From an uncultured Flavihumibacter sp. (GTDB taxonomy: Bacteria; Bacteroidota; Bacteroidia; Chitinophagales; Chitinophagaceae): a stretch of 11,048 nucleotides of DNA. A model generated the notes under the pieces. That model was not told where the DNA came from. It saw only the letters and a list, made by a program, of their open reading frames with translations, and did not search any database. The stretch covers positions 1 through 11,048 of the forward strand of contig CAMLRX010000155.1 of NCBI GenBank assembly GCA_946482545.1. Direction: 5' to 3'. Shown here piece by piece: positions 6,624-11,048 of this stretch. Each line of letters begins with the position of its first letter. Position 1 is the stretch's first letter. A program made the translations under genes and the position numbers.

Positions 6624-7889
6624 ATGCGGGTATTCAAGTTTGGCGGCGCCAGTGTAAGTACGGTAGAAAGGATCAGGCAGGTAGGAGAAATTGTGCGCAA
6701 TAACAGCGGTTCACCCCTGCTGATTGTGGTTTCCGCTATGGGCAAAACAACGAATGCGCTGGAAAAAGTGGCGGAAGCATTTTTTGCAGGTAAGAAAGAA
6801 GAGGCGCTGCAACTGTTCGAAGCGGTAAAACAAAGCCACCTCACCATGGCGAAGTACCTGCTCGTAAAGGAATCCATTGCCGCCGACCAGGAACTGCTGA
6901 ACTTTTTCACTGAAGTGGAATGGCTCCTGCACGATAAACCCGTTCGTGAATACGATTATTACTACGACCAGATTGTATGTACCGGTGAACTGCTCTCCAC
7001 CTGTATTGTGAGCCACTATTTCAAAGAAGAAGGCATCCCTAATACCTGGTTCGATGTACGGGATATTCTGCGTACGGATGAACATTTCCGCGAAGCGAAT
7101 ATCGATTTTGATTTTACCGCACAACAAACGGAGACACGCATCAAACCAGCGCTCTCCGGGAACGGCATCGTGCTCACACAGGGATTTATCGGCGCTACGC
7201 AAGACAATGAAAGCACCACCCTGGGCCGCGAAGGAAGTGATTACACCGCCGCCGTGTTCGCCAATTTACTGGATGCAGAAAGTGTAACCATCTGGAAAGA
7301 TGTGGAAGGGGTGATGAACGCCGATCCCAAACAATTTCCCGATGCAACCGTGATGCCGGAACTGAATTATCGGGAAGTGATTGAAATGGCCTACTACGGG
7401 GCGCAGGTGATCCATCCCAAAACCATAAAACCCATCGAAAACAAAGGCATTCCGCTGTATGTAAAAAGTTTCATAGACCCTTCACTCCCGGGAACGAGTA
7501 TCCGTAAACAAGCCGTGAATGGTCTGCCCCCTGTGATCGTGCTGAAAAAGAACCAGGTGTTGCTGCACCTGAAATCAAAAGATTTTTCCTTCGTGGGAGA
7601 AAAACCGGTAGCCGAATTTTACCTCCTGGCGGGAAAAATGCAGTTGCGACCCAACCTCACGCAAAACGGCGCCATTACTTTCCTTTGTTGTATGGACGAT
7701 TACGGGGAGAAACTGGACCTACTGGCACATGAAGCCGGAGCATGGTTCGATGTGATCGTTGAAAAAGAACTTTCCCTGCTCACCATCCGCCATTACGATG
7801 AAGCCACCGTAACACAAATGATTGCAGGGAAAGACATATTACTGAAGCAGGAAACCCGCGAAACCATTCAGGTACTCGGCAGGTTCTGA
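6624..7889 (+). CDS. lysC: Aspartate kinase, monofunctional (lysC type)
   Basis: A 421-residue cytosolic kinase that phosphorylates aspartate to 4-phospho-aspartate, the first step towards lysine (with diaminopimelate for the cell wall), threonine and methionine. The N-terminal kinase motif KFGGASV is at 5-11, [10 protein letters not shown] at 37-46, CTGELLST at 119-126, and the substrate and ATP segment [13 protein letters not shown] at 198-210. [12 protein letters not shown] (224-235) and [14 protein letters not shown] (257-270) complete the kinase domain to about residue 290. Residues about 300-421 form a regulatory region expected to hold ACT domains, so feedback inhibition by a pathway amino acid is likely. 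No homoserine dehydrogenase domain follows, so this is not the ThrA-type fusion. Which isozyme it is cannot be told from sequence reading. The gene is divergent from fbp. Its stop is 9 bp from the stop of the convergent GH43 gene. Confidence 0.95.
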   Translation: MRVFKFGGASVSTVERIRQVGEIVRNNSGSPLLIVVSAMGKTTNALEKVAEAFFAGKKEEALQLFEAVKQSHLTMAKYLLVKESIAADQELLNFFTEVEWLLHDKPVREYDYYYDQIVCTGELLSTCIVSHYFKEEGIPNTWFDVRDILRTDEHFREANIDFDFTAQQTETRIKPALSGNGIVLTQGFIGATQDNESTTLGREGSDYTAAVFANLLDAESVTIWKDVEGVMNADPKQFPDATVMPELNYREVIEMAYYGAQVIHPKTIKPIENKGIPLYVKSFIDPSLPGTSIRKQAVNGLPPVIVLKKNQVLLHLKSKDFSFVGEKPVAEFYLLAGKMQLRPNLTQNGAITFLCCMDDYGEKLDLLAHEAGAWFDVIVEKELSLLTIRHYDEATVTQMIAGKDILLKQETRETIQVLGRF

Positions 7890-7898
7890 TCCTGAAAC

Positions 7899-8963
7899 TT
7901 ATTGTTCTCCGGAGGGCTTCTCCAATGCCAACCCGGTTTTTACCGGTCTGCCGAAATCAGGAGTACCATCGGTTTTCCATTGGAAGCGTTGTATCCTGAC
8001 ATTCCTTTTATCGGAGCAACCGGCACCACTGGTGGAATTCGCGTGGTAGATGATCCAGTCTTCGGTTCCGTCGGGGGAAGTGAAGAAAGCGTTGTGTCCC
8101 GGGCCATAAGCGTTTCCTTCGGGATTCTTGGTGAATACCGGTTGCTGACTTTTGGTCCAATCTTCCACTTTCAGCGGATCGCCACCCTCTTTTAGCGCCA
8201 TAATGCCGAGCGCGTAATCATCGGTCCAGCAGCCGCTGGCAGAATACACCATAAATACTTTTCCCTGCTTGTTTTTTATAATTTGTGGGCCTTCATTCAC
8301 AGGACCACCATTCACTTCCCAGGGCAGTACCGGTTGTGTAAGCGTGGTGGTCGGGCCTTCCAGTGTCCAGGGATTACTCATCTTTGCGATGTAGATGTTC
8401 TGGTTTTGTACGGCCTGGTTGGGGCGACCACTCCAGAGGAAATAATTCGTGCCGTTGTATTGCAGCACACTGCCATCGATGGCCCAGAAATCGGCATCGG
8501 CCGCGAATATTTTTCCTTTGTCCACCCATGTTCCGGAGAGCGGATCTGTACTGCTGTTTTCAAGTACCCATGTACGTTGTGTAACATCAGGGCCCGATCC
8601 GGCGGTGTAATAGATGTACCATTTGTTGTTCAGAAAATGAATTTCAGGCGCCCACACATTGGCGGCATTGGGGCCACTGGCCGTGGGCGTGTACACTGTG
8701 GTACCGGGTACTGAACCCAGCGCCGAAATATTTTTCGCTTTCCAGATACCCACCCTATTGCCGAGTGTATGCGTGTAGTAATAGAATCCGTTCCGTTGAA
8801 TCACCCAGGGATCGGCCCCACTCAGGAGCGGGTTCATAAATGTATTCGTTTGCGGCGGCGGTTCGGGCGGGCCGGGTTCAGTGCTTTTCTTTTTACAGAA
8901 CAGGCTGAACGCTGCGGCTACAGTAGCCAGACTCACCACTATGATTCTTTTATTTTTCAGCAT
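7899..8963 (-). CDS. Glycoside hydrolase family 43 lipoprotein (arabinofuranosidase/xylosidase type)
   Basis: A 354-residue exported glycosidase with a five-bladed propeller fold expected. Residues 1-22 are a hydrophobic export signal ending at C23 (FSLFCKKKSTEP), followed by a Pro-rich linker to about 38. The Phe before the Cys is unusual for a lipobox, where Gly, Ala or Ser is the norm, but the KKK tail is common in Bacteroidota lipoproteins. The GH43 catalytic triad is readable: D51 in SGADPWV (base), D163 in WAIDGS (pKa modulator) and E224 in PVNEGPQ (acid). WAPEIHF (104-110) and GPGHNAFF (287-294, with a likely metal-linked His290) also fit. The overall layout resembles the alpha-L-arabinofuranosidase-type GH43 subfamilies, but substrate cannot be fixed from sequence; beta-xylosidase is the main alternative. 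It is the last gene of the SusD locus, 25 bp after the GH-A enzyme. Confidence 0.91.
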   Translation of the reverse strand: MLKNKRIIVVSLATVAAAFSLFCKKKSTEPGPPEPPPQTNTFMNPLLSGADPWVIQRNGFYYYTHTLGNRVGIWKAKNISALGSVPGTTVYTPTASGPNAANVWAPEIHFLNNKWYIYYTAGSGPDVTQRTWVLENSSTDPLSGTWVDKGKIFAADADFWAIDGSVLQYNGTNYFLWSGRPNQAVQNQNIYIAKMSNPWTLEGPTTTLTQPVLPWEVNGGPVNEGPQIIKNKQGKVFMVYSASGCWTDDYALGIMALKEGGDPLKVEDWTKSQQPVFTKNPEGNAYGPGHNAFFTSPDGTEDWIIYHANSTSGAGCSDKRNVRIQRFQWKTDGTPDFGRPVKTGLALEKPSGEQ

Positions 8964-8988
8964 GGTTTCAAATTTAACTTACGATCCC

Positions 8989-10110
8989 CTATTTACCCGT
9001 GGTATTTTTGATGGCACGGATTTCTGATTCTTTATAAGGTGTGCCATTTATCCTGAAAACATCGTGGAACCAGAGTTCGGGCTCACCGGTATATTTTTTC
9101 TGCCAACTGTCCCAGGGGAAGATGGTCTGTGATTTACCACTTACGAGTCCCCAGTTGAAGGCGGCAACTTTGTATTTCTTCACGATGGGCAATGTACCTT
9201 CAAAGGTACTTCCGTTTCCTCTTGACATATATTCCGTACACAACAACGGCCTTCCGTAACGCTGGAGCCATTGCACCCGCTGTTCAAAATCGGCGGGATG
9301 ATCGTAGTTGTGGAAGGAAATAACATCAGACTGTTCGATCATCAGCTTTTCAATGGGGCGCAAACTGTCGTGGCTGGCCCAGTTGCCCGCCCAGATTCCA
9401 GCGGTGATGGGTTGCGTCGGGTCCTGCGCACGCACCCAGGTGAATGCTTTCTCCAGCAGCTTGTGCACGAGTTCCACTTTATTATAAGGCTCAAAGCGGC
9501 CATAGCTGCTGTTGTTGGTATTGTCCGGCTCGTTCCACACATCCCATCCTACAATGCGGTTATCGTTCCTGAAATGGCGTACAATATCAGTTACATATTG
9601 CTGTAAGCGCGGATATTGTTTCGAATCCTTCAGCGCATCGGCGCCGGGACTCTGCACCCAGCCTGAGTTGTGGAGGAAAGGAGCCGGTTCGTGCTGTTTA
9701 CCGGGATGCGGGAACGGGTCCCAGCAGGAATCAAACAATACGAGCAACGGCCTGATCTTGTACCTGGCGGCAATTTTCAGAAAAATATCGATCCTTTTTT
9801 TGAAGCCCTGCGGGTCTTGTTTGTATGCGATATCGTGCAGGAAAACGCGCATCGTATTCATCCCGATATCGGCAGCCCATTTCAGTTCCCGGGCAATGGT
9901 GGCGGTGTCAAATGTTTCAGCCTGCCACATTTCGAGTTCATTTATGGCGGTACTTGGTACAAAGTTGGCGCCCACCAGCAAAGGCTGGGCGGCGTACCAG
10001 GCGTTGGCTTTCTCTTTTGTCCAGATGGCTCGGCCTTTAACCGGCGACTGCGCCATAGAGCAGGTGGAGATCAACAATAAAAAACATACAATGGATGTCA
10101 GCGATCGCAT
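8989..10110 (-). CDS. Secreted clan GH-A glycoside hydrolase (cellulase/mannanase-like TIM barrel)
   Basis: A 373-residue enzyme with a signal peptide at 1-20 (MRSLTSIVCFLLLISTCSMA), so periplasmic or extracellular. The rest is one TIM barrel with clan GH-A landmarks: an Arg at the end of a strand (NTMRVFLHD, R88), the acid/base Glu in DVWNEPDN (E194), HNYDHP (267-272), the nucleophile Glu in LLCTEYMSRG (E293), and a late barrel Trp (FNWGL, W320). Proteins with the GANFVPSTAINELEMWQA and FDSCWDPFPHPG blocks are usually labelled 1,4-beta-xylanase or cellulase-family hydrolase, related to COG3934. I cannot assign a GH family number or substrate. An endo-acting enzyme on a beta-linked plant polysaccharide is the most reasonable guess. 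It lies 45 bp after susD and 25 bp before the GH43 gene on the same strand. Confidence 0.88.
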   Translation of the reverse strand: MRSLTSIVCFLLLISTCSMAQSPVKGRAIWTKEKANAWYAAQPLLVGANFVPSTAINELEMWQAETFDTATIARELKWAADIGMNTMRVFLHDIAYKQDPQGFKKRIDIFLKIAARYKIRPLLVLFDSCWDPFPHPGKQHEPAPFLHNSGWVQSPGADALKDSKQYPRLQQYVTDIVRHFRNDNRIVGWDVWNEPDNTNNSSYGRFEPYNKVELVHKLLEKAFTWVRAQDPTQPITAGIWAGNWASHDSLRPIEKLMIEQSDVISFHNYDHPADFEQRVQWLQRYGRPLLCTEYMSRGNGSTFEGTLPIVKKYKVAAFNWGLVSGKSQTIFPWDSWQKKYTGEPELWFHDVFRINGTPYKESEIRAIKNTTGK

Positions 10111-10155
10111 GGGTCTTGTTTTAGATAAAGAAAGAAATGACGGATTGAAAAAAGT

Positions 10156-11048
10156 TTACCAGTTATCGTTCTGTTTCAGGTTCGGATTGATGTCTATTTC
10201 CGTTTGCGGGATGGGCATGTATTTGTTCCTGCCGATCACAAAATTGTTGAACTCGGGATCGCGGGCTTTCAATTCCGCGAGTTTGGTGGCATCGTCAAAG
10301 AATCCCCATCTCGCGAGGTCGTTCCAGCGGGTACATTCACCTGTCAACTCGGTAATTCTTTCGTGCATGAGCTGACGGAGGAACTGGTCTTTGTTCATCC
10401 CGGGCATGGTTACACTCAGTCGCTGCAATCCGGCACGCTGGCGCACACGGTCCACATGGGCGTAAGCTTCGGCGGTGCGGTTCACTTCGTTGAGCGCTTC
10501 GGCGTACATCAGCAGTACATCGGCGAAACGGATCACACGGAAATTCACGGGGCTGTTGAATATTTCAAATTCGTTGATGCGGAAATAATCGTCCAGGTAT
10601 TTGCGGTACCACACCCTGTTCCGGGTATTGGCGTCATAGTTTTTTGAGGTGAAGGTGCCGCCATAAACAATGCTGAAATCAGGGCCGCGCACATCGGTGG
10701 AATCGTACAATGCGGTAATGGCGAGGCGTGGGTCTCTTTGTCCGCCGGTCGTATTTTCTTTCAGAAACTCATGTACCACCCACCTGTTCATGTTTGCGTC
10801 GTTGAAACCGTGTCCCGGAGGGCCGAAGAATGGGGCGCGGCTGGTACCCACATTGGAAGTAGGCCCATCTTCCCCGCTGTTTTCCGCCCGCATTTTGAAC
10901 TGGATTTCAAATACAGATTCAATATTGTTTTCGGTAGTATGGCGGAAGTTATCCGCGTAGTTGGCGGTAAGGTCATACAGCGTTCTTCCGTCCCCTTCTA
11001 CCAGCCAGCGCAATGCATCTACTGCGGGTTGGTATTCTTTCTGCTGCA
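10156..11048 (-). CDS. SusD/RagB-family glycan-binding lipoprotein, partial (N-terminus beyond right edge)
   Basis: The C-terminal 296 residues of a SusD-like outer-membrane surface lipoprotein; full-length members are usually about 500-600. The frame is open to the edge (QQKEYQPAVDALRWLVEGDG), so the TTG at 11013 is not the start. Family marks are the FEIQFK segment, NRWVVHEFL, VIRFADVLLMYAEALNEV (a hallmark TPR-like helix), HVDRVRQRAGL, MHERITELTGECTRWNDLAR (usually ERRxELAGEGxRWxDLxRWG) and the end YMPIPQTEIDINPNLKQNDNW in part. SusD proteins bind oligosaccharides and act as a lid on the TonB-dependent SusC transporter, whose gene is expected just upstream, off the right edge. The two glycosidases downstream on the same strand complete the visible part of a polysaccharide-utilisation locus. 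Substrate cannot be read from the C-terminal part. Confidence 0.96.
   Translation of the reverse strand, partial: QQKEYQPAVDALRWLVEGDGRTLYDLTANYADNFRHTTENNIESVFEIQFKMRAENSGEDGPTSNVGTSRAPFFGPPGHGFNDANMNRWVVHEFLKENTTGGQRDPRLAITALYDSTDVRGPDFSIVYGGTFTSKNYDANTRNRVWYRKYLDDYFRINEFEIFNSPVNFRVIRFADVLLMYAEALNEVNRTAEAYAHVDRVRQRAGLQRLSVTMPGMNKDQFLRQLMHERITELTGECTRWNDLARWGFFDDATKLAELKARDPEFNNFVIGRNKYMPIPQTEIDINPNLKQNDNW

Noticed and set aside
6488..6910. N-terminal extension of fructose-bisphosphatase giving a 476-residue protein
   Set aside because: It overlaps the start of lysC on the other strand, has no family similarity, and the MSNY start gives the normal length with a -7 box just upstream.
9512..10375. 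287-residue open frame on the plus strand
   Set aside because: It is antisense to the GH-A enzyme and the end of susD, both well supported, and its translation resembles no family.
11011..11013. TTG as start codon of a complete 285-residue protein at the right edge
   Set aside because: The frame stays open to the edge with SusD-like sequence before the TTG, so the gene is truncated by the window.

Overview
The window looks like chromosomal DNA from a Bacteroidota bacterium, most likely family Chitinophagaceae or a close relative. A SusD/RagB protein sits in a polysaccharide-utilisation locus. The SpmA and SpmB domains are fused in one protein. The promoters carry TAnnTTTG-type -7 elements with very short leaders, and no Shine-Dalgarno sequences stand out. 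GC content is intermediate. The family assignment is an inference from gene style, not from a marker gene.

Left part (1-3587, all minus strand): the N-terminal two thirds of ethanolamine ammonia-lyase large subunit (eutB, cut by the left edge) lies one base downstream of an ethanolamine permease (eat). Upstream of both is a fused SpmA-SpmB membrane protein. Permease plus B12-dependent lyase form a minimal ethanolamine import and deamination unit. The small subunit eutC is expected just off the left edge. No microcompartment genes are visible.

Middle part (3588-7889): four chromosomal genes. ychF (plus) converges on a small secreted CAP-domain protein (minus), with a perfect 26-bp inverted repeat between them. 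Class I fructose-1,6-bisphosphatase (fbp, minus) lies upstream of the CAP gene and is divergent from aspartate kinase (lysC type, plus). The 136-bp fbp/lysC spacer carries a candidate promoter for each gene. The long reading frame extending fbp upstream into lysC is not real coding sequence.

Right part (7899-11048, all minus strand): the distal end of a polysaccharide-utilisation locus. In transcription order it holds a SusD-like glycan-binding lipoprotein (5' part off the right edge), a secreted clan GH-A glycosidase and a lipid-anchored GH43 glycosidase, separated by 45 and 25 bp. SusC and any regulator would lie beyond the right edge. SusD would bind the glycan at the surface, the GH-A enzyme would cut the chain, and the GH43 enzyme would remove side groups, probably arabinose or xylose. 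The locus ends 9 bp from the lysC stop codon.

No RNA gene, CRISPR array, insertion sequence or phage gene was seen, and no gene-free stretch exceeds 300 bp. I see no clearly new system. The points most worth a second look are the compact ethanolamine unit, the 26-bp inverted repeat, the altered AMP-site residues in fbp, the GH-A/GH43 pair, and the shared promoter boxes.
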